In this document: positions 55,101 through 63,022 of the stretch, in pieces
Numbering within the stretch: position 1 is the first letter of the stretch
Layout: each line of letters begins with the position of its first letter
The notes under the pieces: generated by a model
Told to the model about the DNA's origin: nothing
The model's input: the letters and a program-made list of their open reading frames with translations, nothing else
Database searches by the model: none
Made by a program: the position numbers and the translations under genes
From: Aneurinibacillus soli
Lineage (GTDB): Bacteria > Bacillota > Bacilli > Aneurinibacillales > Aneurinibacillaceae
NCBI RefSeq assembly: GCF_002355375.1
Contig: NZ_AP017312.1
Span: forward strand, 799,501-863,500
DNA: 64,000 nt
Direction: 5' to 3'

Positions 55101-55373
55101 ATGCATTATGTAGCATTTTTACCGATTATCGACCAGGAGAAAAATAAGGAGCATCGCCCGGCTCATCTTGCACATATTAATGATCTGTTCAAGCAAGGGA
55201 AAGTAATGGCAGCAGGCCCGTTCACAGATGGAAAAGGCGGTCTTGTGATCTATATTGCAGATACGTACGAAGAAGCATTGGAGCTGGCTGAGAAAGATCC
55301 AGCTGTAACATCAGGCGCACGCACACTTGAGTTGCGAGAATGGGGCGCACTGAATTTGCCGCTTGAAGGATAA
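55101..55373 (+). CDS. YciI-like domain protein
   Basis: 90 residues of the YciI/YCII dimeric alpha-beta barrel family: HIAFL-type start here as HYVAFLPI, then RPAHLAHINDLFKQGKVMAAGPFTDGKGGLVIY and a C-terminal Glu/Leu-rich helix. The conserved His-Asp-type pair (HLAHI, PFTD) is the putative active site; the substrate is unknown. The ribosome binding site is weak (GAAAGGACG). TATAAT at 55054-55059 may be its -10. The ispH gene follows after 37 bp. Confidence 0.85.
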   Translation: MHYVAFLPIIDQEKNKEHRPAHLAHINDLFKQGKVMAAGPFTDGKGGLVIYIADTYEEALELAEKDPAVTSGARTLELREWGALNLPLEG

Positions 55374-55410
55374 GGAGCGGTGCACTGCTTTGGTGTGAGG
55401 AGGGATACAA

Positions 55411-56349
55411 ATGGAAGTAATCAAAATTTCACCGCGCGGCTATTGTTATGGTGTTGTCGATGCGATGGTGCTTGCGCAGCAGACAGCCAAAAACTTTGAT
55501 CTGCCGCGCCCGATTTACATTCTTGGCATGATCGTACACAATCGCCACGTTGTACACGCGTTTGATGATATGGAAATTATTACACTAGATGGACCGGATC
55601 GCATGGAGATGCTGGAACAGGTTGAGAAGGGAACCGTCATTTTTACTGCGCACGGCGTTTCCCCGCAGGTGAAGGAGCGGGCACGAGCGAAGGGGCTGAC
55701 GGTAGTGGATGCGACCTGTCCGGATGTTACTAAAACGCACGACTTGATCCGTGAGAAAACGGCAGAGGGTTATCATGTGATCTACATCGGTAAGAAAGGG
55801 CACCCGGAGCCAGAGGGAGCGCTCGGTGTAGCGCCTGGATTGGTGCATCTTATTGAGAAAGAAGAAGATGTGGACAGGCTGGAGCTTGATGATGAGAAGC
55901 TGATTGTGACGAATCAGACGACGATGAGTCAGTGGGATATTCGCCATGTTATGAATAAGGTGATTGCCCGTTATCCAGCGTGTGAAGTGCATAACGAAAT
56001 CTGCCTGGCGACGCAGGTACGCCAGGAAGCGGTTGCTGAGCAGGCAGGGGAAGCAGATTTACTTATCGTAGTCGGTGATCCACGCAGTAATAATTCCAAC
56101 CGCCTGGCACAGGTGTCAATGGATATCGCGGGCACACAGGCGTATCGCATTGGTGACATAAGCGAACTCGATATTGAATGGCTGAAGGGTAAGCAAAAAG
56201 TCGCGGTGACGGCAGGAGCTTCTACGCCAACACCATTGACGAAAGAAGTGATTCGATTTCTGGAGCAGTTCGATGAAACGAAACCAGAGACATGGGAGAA
56301 GAAGCGGACCGTGAATCCACAAAAAATGCTTCCGACTTATAAGGGATAG
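55411..56349 (+). CDS. ispH: 4-hydroxy-3-methylbut-2-enyl diphosphate reductase IspH
   Basis: 312 residues. Last enzyme of the MEP isoprenoid pathway, giving isopentenyl and dimethylallyl diphosphate using a [4Fe-4S] cluster. The three cluster cysteines are in [24 protein letters not shown] and [28 protein letters not shown] and [10 protein letters not shown] with the substrate-binding residues are intact. GAGGAGGG precedes ATG 55411. A terminator lies at 56361-56392. Confidence 0.96.
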   Translation: MEVIKISPRGYCYGVVDAMVLAQQTAKNFDLPRPIYILGMIVHNRHVVHAFDDMEIITLDGPDRMEMLEQVEKGTVIFTAHGVSPQVKERARAKGLTVVDATCPDVTKTHDLIREKTAEGYHVIYIGKKGHPEPEGALGVAPGLVHLIEKEEDVDRLELDDEKLIVTNQTTMSQWDIRHVMNKVIARYPACEVHNEICLATQVRQEAVAEQAGEADLLIVVGDPRSNNSNRLAQVSMDIAGTQAYRIGDISELDIEWLKGKQKVAVTAGASTPTPLTKEVIRFLEQFDETKPETWEKKRTVNPQKMLPTYKG

Positions 56350-56360
56350 CATGAATAAGG

Positions 56361-56392
56361 CAGGCAGACCATAAAGGTCTGTCTGTTTTTTT
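56361..56392 (+). terminator. Terminator after ispH
   Basis: CAGGCAGACC pairs with GGTCTGTCTG (one G-T) around ATAAA, followed by seven T. Confidence 0.9.
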
Positions 56393-56482
56393 GTGGTAGA
56401 TACATAAAAGAACATCCTGTTCAACACAAAAAAAATTTGAAAATACAATAGACAAACAATGTTTGCATTACATTTAATAGGG

Positions 56483-56502
56483 TTTGTTCAGAATTTGTTC
56501 AG
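56483..56502. promoter_or_regulatory. Tandem 9-bp direct repeats before the SLH gene
   Basis: TTTGTTCAG occurs at 56483-56491 and again at 56494-56502, an 11-bp spacing that places both on one face of the helix, as for OmpR/PhoP-type response regulators. The second copy overlaps the proposed -35 element. Confidence 0.4.
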
Positions 56503-56523
56503 TGGCTTTTGATATTATATAGA
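56495..56523 (+). promoter_or_regulatory. Candidate promoter of the SLH gene
   Basis: TTGTTC (56495-56500) and TATAGA (56518-56523) are 17 bp apart, 35 bp before the start codon. Confidence 0.45.
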
Positions 56524-56558
56524 ATTGTACATTAGTTCTTACAAAAGGGGATTATTTA

Positions 56559-59500
56559 ATGGCAAAAATCAAATCCATTTATGCAGTGTTTCTTTCGTTT
56601 CTTTTCGTCTTTTCAACGTGTATAGGGGGTTTACCTACGAATCTTGTGTATGCAAGTTCGTCTTGGGATTCAGTAGGCACTGCGGGTTTCTCAGCTGGTG
56701 GTATTTCCGACACTTCGCTTGCGATTGCCCCGGATGGAACGCCATACGTAGCGTATGTGGATGAGAAGAACAGTAAGAAACCCACGGTCATGAAGTTGAA
56801 CGGATCAAGTTGGGAGGCAGTAGGCACTGCGGCTGTCTCAGATGTTGTAGCTATGAAAACTTCGCTTGCGATTGCTCCGGATGGAACGCCATACGTAGCG
56901 TATGTGGATGAGTTTAACAGTTATAAAGCCACGGTCATGAAGTTTAACAAATCAAGTTGGGAGAAAGTAGGCGATGCGGGTTTCTCAGCCGGTTTTGCTG
57001 ACTACACTTCGCTTGCGATTGATAAGAAAGGAACGCCATACGTAGCGTATCAGGATATTGTGAACGGTTCTAAAGCCACGGTCATGAAGTTTAATGGATT
57101 AAGTTGGGAGAAAGTAGGCGATGTGGGTTTCTCAGCCGCTGTAGCTCACTATACTTCGCTTGCGATTGCTCCGGATGGAACGCCATACGTAGCGTATCAG
57201 GATAATGGGAACAGTGCTAAAGCCACGGTCATGAAGTTTAACGGGTCAAGTTGGGTGCCAGTAGACTCTGCGGGTTTCTCAGCCGGTGAAGCTAAGTACA
57301 CTTCGCTTGCGATTGATAAGTATGGAATGCCATACGTAGCGTATCAGGATGGTGGGAACCGTTCTAAAGCCACGGTCATGAAGTTTAACGGATTAAGTTG
57401 GGTGCCAGTAGGCGATGTGGGTTTCTCAGCCGGTCAAGTTTTCGAAACTTCGCTTGCGATTGATAAGGAAGGAACGCCATACGTAGCATATAGGGATGTT
57501 GGGAACCGTTCTAAAGCCACGGTCATGAAGTTTAACGGATCAAGTTGGGTGCCAGTAGGCGATGTGGGTTTCTCAGCCGATGTAGCTGTGTACCCTTCGC
57601 TTGCGATTGATAAGGAAGGAACGTCATACGTAGCGTATATGGATGTTGGGAACAGTGCTAAAGCCACGGTTATGAAGTTTGTTCCTCCTGTAGCGGTTAC
57701 AAGCGTGGCGTTGAATAAAAATACATTGACACTGACAGCGGGAGGAGCAACGGGAAGTCTAACAGCTACGGTAAGTCCAGATAATGCGACAAATAAGAAG
57801 GTAACCTGGAGCAGCAGTAACTCAACTGTAGCAACCGTAGATGCAAATGGAGTCGTGACGCCAAAAGCAGCGGGAACATCCACGATTACGGTTACGACAG
57901 AAGATGGCAACCAAATCGCAACATGTGTGGTTACGGTACAAGCAGCTCTTAGCGATCTTACGGTAAGTGAAGGAGCGTTACAGCCTGCTTTCTCGACGAC
58001 ACAGGATACGTATTCCGTTGATGTAACAAATGATGTGACATCGATTACCGTAGCTGCTACGGCAGCGGACCCGCAGTACAAAGTTTTCATCAAGGGAAAT
58101 GAGACTACATCGGATACAATTACTCTTGATGTAGGAGCGAATACGATTCCAGTAAAAGTGGTAGCGCCAAATGATGCCGAAGAGAAGACAGCAAAGACGT
58201 ATACGATTACGGCCAATCGAGGAAGTGTACCGGTATCGGGTGTCGCATTGGATTCATCAACATTGAGTCTAACAGCAGGAGGCAATACGGCAACGCTGAC
58301 GGCGACGGTGAATCCAGACAATGCGACAAACAAAAAGGTAACCTGGAGCAGCAGTAACTCAACGGTAGCAACCGTAGATGCGAATGGAGTCGTGACGCCA
58401 AAAGCAGCGGGAACATCCACGATTACGGTTACGACAGAAGACGGAAACAAAACCGCAACATGTGCGGTTACGGTACAGGATGAGATAGGGGTAACGAGTG
58501 TCACGCTAGATAAGACGACAGTGAGCCTGACAGCAGGAGGAAGCCCAGCTACACTGAAGGCTACGGTAAATCCAGACAATGCGACAAACAAAAAGATAAC
58601 CTGGAGCAGCAGTAACCCAACGGTAGCAACCGTAGATGCGAATGGAGTCGTGACGCCAAAAGCAGCGGGAACATCTACAATTACGGTTACGACAGAAGAT
58701 GGCAACAAAACAGCAATATGTGCGGTTACGGTACAGGCAGCATCTTCCGGTGGCAGTAGCGGAGGAGGCGGTGGTGGAAGTCGAGACACGTCTTCTTCTA
58801 CTAATACGCGGACCTCTTCCGTTCTAGTTGGTGAGAATGAAAAAGGAAAACAGGCAGCGAGTGTAGAGATCATCCGAACCGTTACAGCCGACGGGAAAAA
58901 GAGTGATACCGTTACTCTGGATGCCAAAAAAGCAGCCGAAGCGATTGCCAAAGCGACAGGCACCATGAATATGGTAACGCTCCCGATCCCTGACCTGAAG
59001 GGAAATGAAGCGCAGGAAATCGTAGCGAATGTACAGAAAGAGGCATTGGCTACCATGGCAGACAAAGGATTCTCTGCCCAGGTTGTGACAGATAAAGCGA
59101 CGATTGAGCTTCCGAAAGAAACGGTGTCGTCTCTCAGTAAAAAAGACGTATATATGAAAATCGAGCCGGTAACGAAAGAAAACGAGATTCAACAAACCAA
59201 AACATTGCTGAGTGTACAGGCGAAGGATGGTAGTGTAATCGGAACTTCGTTACACATCGAGACAAACTTCTTGGGTCGTACGAAAATCACACTCCCATTA
59301 ACGGGAATGAACATTCCGACAGATGCGAAGAAACAGGAAGATTTCCTCCAATCACTTGGCGTCTTTATTGAGCATAGTGATGGGGAGAAAAAAGTCGACA
59401 AAGGCGAAATTCAATATGACGAGAAGCACAATCCGATCGGTCTCTCTATTTGGGTAGATAAATTCAGTACGTTCACACTTGTCAATCTGCCGAAAACAAA

Positions 59501-60032
59501 AGTTCCGGTATTCACCGACATTCAAGGTCATTGGGCCCAATCACATATTCAGCAGCTTGTACAAAGCGGAGCGGTTAGCGGCTATCCAGATGGAACGTTT
59601 AAACCAAACAAGACGATTACGCGCGCTGAGTTTGTAGCGATGGTTGTCAAAGCATTTGGCTTACAGCCGAAAGAGAATATGGATATTGCTTTTACCGATA
59701 CGAAAAACCACTGGGCAAAAGCTGCGATCGAAACAGCGTATGCGAATGGCATCATCAATGGCTACAACGCGACCACGTTTGGAGCAGATGACACGATTAC
59801 GCGTGAACAAATGGCAGTTATCCTGACGAACATCAAGAAGAACGGTACAGAAGGAAAACAGCTGTCATTTAAAGATGCAACGTCGATCTCTGCATGGGCA
59901 CAGAAAGCGGTGAGCCGAGCTGTGGAAGAAGGAATCATTATGGGTTATCCCGATCAAACGTTCAAGCCGAATAAAACGGCGACAAGAGCGGAAGCCGTAA
60001 CGATGATTCACAACGCTTTAACTATGAAATAA
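56559..60032 (+). CDS. Large S-layer-homology surface protein with seven 49-residue repeats and Big2 domains
   Basis: 1157 residues. A signal peptide (cleavage likely after VYA, residue 32) is followed by seven tandem 49-residue repeats (about 50-375), each containing LAI.P/KxGTPYVAY and ATVMKFNGSSW. Next come a Big2 domain (about 380-465), a cadherin-like beta-sandwich (about 470-550), and two further Big2 domains (about 555-730). A Gly/Ser linker, a roughly 230-residue domain without a name I can give, and three C-terminal SLH domains (FTDIQGHWAQ, FTDTKNHWAK, FKDATSISAWAQK, each with YPDGTFKPN- or TRAE-type text) complete it. SLH domains bind pyruvylated secondary cell-wall polymer, so the protein is cell-surface displayed. 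Start ATG 56559 follows AAAGGGG. Confidence 0.93.
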   Translation: MAKIKSIYAVFLSFLFVFSTCIGGLPTNLVYASSSWDSVGTAGFSAGGISDTSLAIAPDGTPYVAYVDEKNSKKPTVMKLNGSSWEAVGTAAVSDVVAMKTSLAIAPDGTPYVAYVDEFNSYKATVMKFNKSSWEKVGDAGFSAGFADYTSLAIDKKGTPYVAYQDIVNGSKATVMKFNGLSWEKVGDVGFSAAVAHYTSLAIAPDGTPYVAYQDNGNSAKATVMKFNGSSWVPVDSAGFSAGEAKYTSLAIDKYGMPYVAYQDGGNRSKATVMKFNGLSWVPVGDVGFSAGQVFETSLAIDKEGTPYVAYRDVGNRSKATVMKFNGSSWVPVGDVGFSADVAVYPSLAIDKEGTSYVAYMDVGNSAKATVMKFVPPVAVTSVALNKNTLTLTAGGATGSLTATVSPDNATNKKVTWSSSNSTVATVDANGVVTPKAAGTSTITVTTEDGNQIATCVVTVQAALSDLTVSEGALQPAFSTTQDTYSVDVTNDVTSITVAATAADPQYKVFIKGNETTSDTITLDVGANTIPVKVVAPNDAEEKTAKTYTITANRGSVPVSGVALDSSTLSLTAGGNTATLTATVNPDNATNKKVTWSSSNSTVATVDANGVVTPKAAGTSTITVTTEDGNKTATCAVTVQDEIGVTSVTLDKTTVSLTAGGSPATLKATVNPDNATNKKITWSSSNPTVATVDANGVVTPKAAGTSTITVTTEDGNKTAICAVTVQAASSGGSSGGGGGGSRDTSSSTNTRTSSVLVGENEKGKQAASVEIIRTVTADGKKSDTVTLDAKKAAEAIAKATGTMNMVTLPIPDLKGNEAQEIVANVQKEALATMADKGFSAQVVTDKATIELPKETVSSLSKKDVYMKIEPVTKENEIQQTKTLLSVQAKDGSVIGTSLHIETNFLGRTKITLPLTGMNIPTDAKKQEDFLQSLGVFIEHSDGEKKVDKGEIQYDEKHNPIGLSIWVDKFSTFTLVNLPKTKVPVFTDIQGHWAQSHIQQLVQSGAVSGYPDGTFKPNKTITRAEFVAMVVKAFGLQPKENMDIAFTDTKNHWAKAAIETAYANGIINGYNATTFGADDTITREQMAVILTNIKKNGTEGKQLSFKDATSISAWAQKAVSRAVEEGIIMGYPDQTFKPNKTATRAEAVTMIHNALTMK
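56660..57680 (+). repeat. Seven 147-bp tandem coding repeats
   Basis: The marker CTTCGCTTGCGATT (CCTTCGC in the last) begins at 56713, 56860, 57007, 57154, 57301, 57448 and 57595: exactly 147 bp apart each time, with no length variation. Copies are near-identical in their GGAACGCCATACGTAGCGTAT and AAAGCCACGGTCATGAAGTT segments and variable in between. Confidence 0.95.
57710..58735 (+). repeat. Three near-identical Big2-domain DNA repeats
   Basis: Segments containing GATGCAAATGGAGTCGTGACG or its single-base variants recur at about 57839, 58376 and 58634, within roughly 250-bp units. Stretches such as GCAGCGGGAACATCCACGAT are shared base for base, which suggests recent duplication or gene conversion. 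The first unit is separated from the others by the cadherin-like domain. Confidence 0.85.
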
Positions 60033-60048
60033 GAAAGTAACAGGAAGC

Positions 60049-60088
60049 CAGACATATTCCCTTAAAGGGTAGTATGTCTGTTTTTTTT
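60049..60088 (+). terminator. Terminator after the SLH gene
   Basis: CAGACATA pairs with TATGTCTG, with inner CCCTT/AAGGG pairing, followed by eight T. Confidence 0.9.
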
Positions 60089-60112
60089 GTTTTAATAATT
60101 TTCAAAAAATAC

Positions 60113-60141
60113 TTGCTGTACTATGACAGAAGTGTTATGAT
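60113..60141 (+). promoter_or_regulatory. Promoter of the 60.2-kb gene
   Basis: TTGCTG (60113-60118), 17-bp spacer, TATGAT (60136-60141), 37 bp before ATG 60179. Confidence 0.6.
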
Positions 60142-60178
60142 ACAGATAATAAGAAAACGGATATGGAGGGATTTTGTT

Positions 60179-60382
60179 ATGATACAGAACCATGTAGGTC
60201 GCCAATATTGCCTGTCGCGTGAAATGAAATCGTTTGTCGTAGAGGAAATGGACCGTCTGTTCTTCGCCTGTCGTTATGAAGGTTCGAATGAAGGCTTTGT
60301 GATTGAGAAAGATGCATTCCACCGTCAGGTACAGCGTGGTCGTATTGTAGCAGGTCCAGTTGACACGGCACTCGCGATTTAA
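60179..60382 (+). CDS. Small hypothetical protein (67 residues)
   Basis: Starts at ATG 60179, with TGGAGGG 8 bp upstream and a good promoter before it. The product is soluble and contains RQYCLSREMKSFVVEEMDRLFFACRYEG, then a hydrophilic tail. No family is recognised. The frame open to 60074 reads through the promoter and is rejected. The next gene follows after about 55 bp in the same direction, so they may be co-transcribed. Confidence 0.65.
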   Translation: MIQNHVGRQYCLSREMKSFVVEEMDRLFFACRYEGSNEGFVIEKDAFHRQVQRGRIVAGPVDTALAI

Positions 60383-60436
60383 GTAGGAACACGGCGTCAG
60401 TCTACCGCATAGGATACAGAGAAAAAGGTGATGCGG

Positions 60437-60793
60437 ATGAGACGACGAGCATATAGGAGACAACAGAGCTCCTGTAATGAAGTGAAACAGGGGCACGTAG
60501 CGGTTCCAGAAAACTTTCTGATGATTCAGCAGTTTGTGGATAAAGGGGGAAATCCATGGCGGCTGAATCCGGTGGAGACAGCGGAACGAGTCGGGATTGC
60601 CAATTTAGGCTTTAGCCCGGGGGACAAATTTGTCTTCCGTAGCTACTATGTAGATTACGGTTCCGGTTTGAACCATGCGCTGGTGGATGCACAGCATGGA
60701 ATTTGTAAGTTCCTTGTTGAACTGTATCAGCCGGTACGGCAGGGAGGCTCAGGTATCTGGGCAGTAGAGAGAGTTACATTGTTAGGTGTATAG
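60437..60793 (+). CDS. Hypothetical protein (118 residues)
   Basis: ATG 60437 is preceded by AAAGGTGATG; ATG 60431 and GTG 60428 are in frame alternatives. After a very basic N-terminus (RRRAYRRQQ), the protein contains PENFLMIQQFVDKGGNPWRLNPVETAERVG and FSPGDKFVFRSYYVDYGSGLNHALVDAQHG, suggesting a compact beta-rich soluble fold. The family is not recognised. It ends 12 bp before a strong bidirectional terminator shared with the convergent cupredoxin-like gene. Confidence 0.65.
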   Translation: MRRRAYRRQQSSCNEVKQGHVAVPENFLMIQQFVDKGGNPWRLNPVETAERVGIANLGFSPGDKFVFRSYYVDYGSGLNHALVDAQHGICKFLVELYQPVRQGGSGIWAVERVTLLGV

Positions 60794-60804
60794 CTGTTCG
60801 ATAT

Positions 60805-60842
60805 GAAAAGAGCAGGCTGCTTGTTATGGCAGCCTGCTCTTT
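60805..60842. terminator. Bidirectional terminator
   Basis: A 15-bp perfect stem (60805-60819 with 60828-60842) lies between convergent genes, with A-rich and T-rich outer ends. Confidence 0.9.
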
Positions 60843-61220
60843 TCATTTTACTTCAAGTGTCCCACTGAATCCGGTTTCAGGATGTCCCGGTGTATCAGAG
60901 ACAAAAGGGAACGTTCCTTTTTTGATCGCCTGGAATTCAATGGTACTTAGCTCATCTTTTTTTAGGTCCGGTGAGAAAATGTGATAATCAGTTAGCGTAA
61001 AATTGTGGGTCTGACTGTCTGTGTTACGAATCACAAGCGAAACCGTATCTCCCTGCTTACATGTCAGATGATTAGGGGAAAATCCGGTTTTTGTAATCAT
61101 AATCGTTTGTGACATTCGGGTCGTAAGGGTAAAGACACGACCATGCTGCTGATTCCAGGTAAATACGGCTACATTGATCGCAAGCAGTATCAGGACCCAT
61201 AAAATACGAGTGCGACGCAT
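60843..61220 (-). CDS. Cupredoxin-like secreted protein lacking type-1 copper ligands
   Basis: 125 residues. One N-terminal membrane segment (about residues 5-22) is followed by a cupredoxin fold: MITKTGFSPNHLTCKQGDTVSLVIRNTDSQTHNFTL, then the loop FVSDTPGHPETGFSGTLEVK. The upstream His (THNF) and the loop His (PGHPE) are present, but the ligand Cys is Ser (FVSDTPGH) and the axial Met is Phe (ETGFSG). It may bind copper differently or be structural. Its start overlaps the stop of the preceding gene by one base. Confidence 0.8.
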   Translation of the reverse strand: MRRTRILWVLILLAINVAVFTWNQQHGRVFTLTTRMSQTIMITKTGFSPNHLTCKQGDTVSLVIRNTDSQTHNFTLTDYHIFSPDLKKDELSTIEFQAIKKGTFPFVSDTPGHPETGFSGTLEVK

Positions 61221-61849
61221 TAGCGCTCAGGACTCTCGGGACCGGCACCCGGTTGTGTTTTGCTGCGGAATTGCTCCGCTAGATTGACAGTGAACAGATG
61301 GTGTGTCGGATAGAAATATACATACGGCTCGATGCGGCGATTTTCCGGTGTAATCTGGAACATCCACATCTCAGGTGTCGTTGTCATGCCTTCGTTCATT
61401 CGGACGTTATAATAGACCGTATCCCAGTATCCGTTTTTATAAGCGAGCAGCGTTAACTGACCATGCAGACGAGCAAGTGCATCACTTGCAAAGCGCGGAT
61501 CACGAATGACGGGAGCTGGAAAGGCAGGTGTAAGCCCGTTTTTGTCTGTTTTAGTTCGGTATCCATTCTCGGCTACGACAACTTCTGCATCTGCGAGTGG
61601 TTTTTGAGTGGTCGAATCAATGACTTTAACTTGAAGCATGGCCCACTTGTCCCATTTGTTTGCACCCGGGATATCAGGTCCTGGCTTGACGGCTGGTTGT
61701 AAGGTCAGTGGATCACTGCTTTGACGATGAACGGTCTCATATTTGAACTCGGGAAGAGGTTTGTGTTCGGGCTGTGGCGCCGCCTTAGTCTGGAAGGGCA
61801 AAGCGCTGAGCAGTGCAGACAACAGAAGAGGGGGCCACCACTTTTTCAT
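61220..61849 (-). CDS. Secreted carboxypeptidase-regulatory-like (Ig-fold) protein
   Basis: 209 residues with a signal peptide (LLLSALLSALPFQTKAAP, cleavage after the Ala pair). The mature part contains AMLQVKVIDSTTQKPLADAEVVVAENGYRTKTDKNGLT, the pattern of a carboxypeptidase regulatory-like beta-sandwich, then YWDTVYYNVRMNEGMTTTPEMWMFQI. Ligand and role are unknown. ATG 61849 follows CGGAGG on the minus strand. It is the middle gene of a three-gene operon of secreted proteins. Confidence 0.75.
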   Translation of the reverse strand: MKKWWPPLLLSALLSALPFQTKAAPQPEHKPLPEFKYETVHRQSSDPLTLQPAVKPGPDIPGANKWDKWAMLQVKVIDSTTQKPLADAEVVVAENGYRTKTDKNGLTPAFPAPVIRDPRFASDALARLHGQLTLLAYKNGYWDTVYYNVRMNEGMTTTPEMWMFQITPENRRIEPYVYFYPTHHLFTVNLAEQFRSKTQPGAGPESPER

Positions 61850-61863
61850 GTGTTTTCCTCCGA

Positions 61864-62508
61864 TCATGGGATTTTCACCAGCTTTTTGCCTTCATAATAG
61901 AACTGCAGAATTTGGAGCATATTTTTATTTTGCTTTTCTGCTAAATACTGGCTTCCATTTTGAGACATTTTTTGGGCGTTACGGTACTGAAAGTTCGGGT
62001 CATTTGGATAGCCTGCACGATAGTTCAGTTCAAAAATCGTATCATCGCTTTTGACATAAGCGAGGTTCATGACTTCATCGAATGCGGCATTCGTGCGTGG
62101 CATGCTGGTACCTTCCCGATACACCTGGAAGTTGGTCGTGTTATCAACGGAGAACTTCTGATTATCAATCGTTACTGGATTGAGCGCGTGATACCAGGCG
62201 AACATTTTAATGGCCATCGCGCCAGCTTTCAGAGATTCGGGCTCCCAGGTTGGCAGCCATTCGTTCGGCAGTACATTACGGATGTACGTTTCAAATGGCA
62301 GGGACATCACATACAAAATACGACCTCGTGGATTCGGTTCGCCACCCGGCTTGCTCTCACGTACGGCCACAAGCAGATTGCCCGGAACGGGAGTTTGTCC
62401 AATTTTTGGTTCGTTTTGCGCGTTTGCCGCTGGTACGGTCCAGAATAGTTGGACCGCTAGACATACGAGTAGAGCCGCACACAGCGTGAAAAAAGAATAA
62501 CGGCGCAT
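61864..62508 (-). CDS. SpoIID-domain secreted protein, putative peptidoglycan-active
   Basis: 214 residues. A signal peptide (cleavage after ANA) precedes a SpoIID/LytB domain: LPFETYIRNVLPNEWLPTWEPESLKAGAMAIKMFAWYH in part, where the Glu of PNEW corresponds to the catalytic Glu of lytic transglycosylase SpoIID. The rest (NQKFSVDNTTNFQVYREG, VMNLAYVKSDDTIFELNYRAGYPNDPNF) is shortened compared with full SpoIID. ATG 62508 has AAAGGAGG; the frame to 62535 is not used. It heads the operon with the two genes that follow on the minus strand. Confidence 0.82.
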   Translation of the reverse strand: MRRYSFFTLCAALLVCLAVQLFWTVPAANAQNEPKIGQTPVPGNLLVAVRESKPGGEPNPRGRILYVMSLPFETYIRNVLPNEWLPTWEPESLKAGAMAIKMFAWYHALNPVTIDNQKFSVDNTTNFQVYREGTSMPRTNAAFDEVMNLAYVKSDDTIFELNYRAGYPNDPNFQYRNAQKMSQNGSQYLAEKQNKNMLQILQFYYEGKKLVKIP

Positions 62509-62622
62509 GCATATTCCTCCTTTATATGTAAGCATCTTTCTTGCTATGGATTAGTATGGGAAGAAACGGCTGTTTTGATCGCTGAAATAATTGGAAATTA
62601 TGTTTTGGGGTAGGGGAAGTCC

Positions 62623-62837
62623 AAAGTTTGGTGGTGGGTAAGAGAAGGGATGAGCCCGTCACTTTGTTACGCTTAGCGGAGAAGAAGGGGCTGGCCGCTC
62701 CAGGAGCCAGGTGAACTCGCCCACAAAAAGAGGCCGGGGGAGTTTCTCATAGAAGTGTTGTGGGCAAAAGCCCGTTCACCAGTCTCCTTCCGCTGGGGAG
62801 TCGCGTAAAGGCGTTCCTTGGCTCATCCCTTCTCTTA
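62623..62837 (-). ncRNA. Candidate structured RNA/repeat element, copy A
   Basis: Read on the minus strand it matches copy B in order and sequence blocks (GGAACGCCTTTACGCG, AGCGGAAGGAG, CTCGCCC on the appropriate strand). Stems: closing 62639-62656 with 62820-62837 (18 bp, perfect); TTACGC/GCGTAA at 62667-62672 and 62803-62808; GGTGAAC/GTTCACC at 62710-62716 and 62774-62780; GCCCACAA/TTGTGGGC at 62719-62726 and 62758-62765; AGCGG/CCGCT at 62675-62679 and 62695-62699. The transcribed strand is not certain. Confidence 0.5.
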
Positions 62838-62899
62838 TCCAAGCAAGTTTTTGTGCTCTACGCTCAAACACAAATTTTCATGTTGGGCATATATAATGA

Positions 62900-62946
62900 A
62901 ATAGGGTGTCTTTGACGTCATTTAATGACGTCAAAGACACCCTATT
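62900..62946. repeat. 47-bp perfect palindrome
   Basis: Arms 62900-62922 and 62924-62946 (23 bp each) are exact reverse complements around one base. Each arm contains TTTGACGTCATT, so the 8-bp palindrome TGACGTCA appears twice. No T run follows on either strand. Confidence 0.9.
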
Positions 62947-63022
62947 CTTACAAAAAATAGCTGTTATATAGCAATGTTTTGTATCAAACGATTTGTTTGT
63001 TGTTTGAATGAAAAAGTAGGTT

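Noticed and set aside
56660-57680. Regularly spaced repeats as a CRISPR array
   Set aside because: The period is 147 bp, in frame and coding; units are not short palindromic repeats with unique spacers.
57434-59065. 543-codon open frame antisense to the SLH gene
   Set aside because: It exists only because the repetitive, codon-biased sense strand avoids stops in that frame; it has no ribosome binding site and a low-complexity Ser/Val/Ala product.
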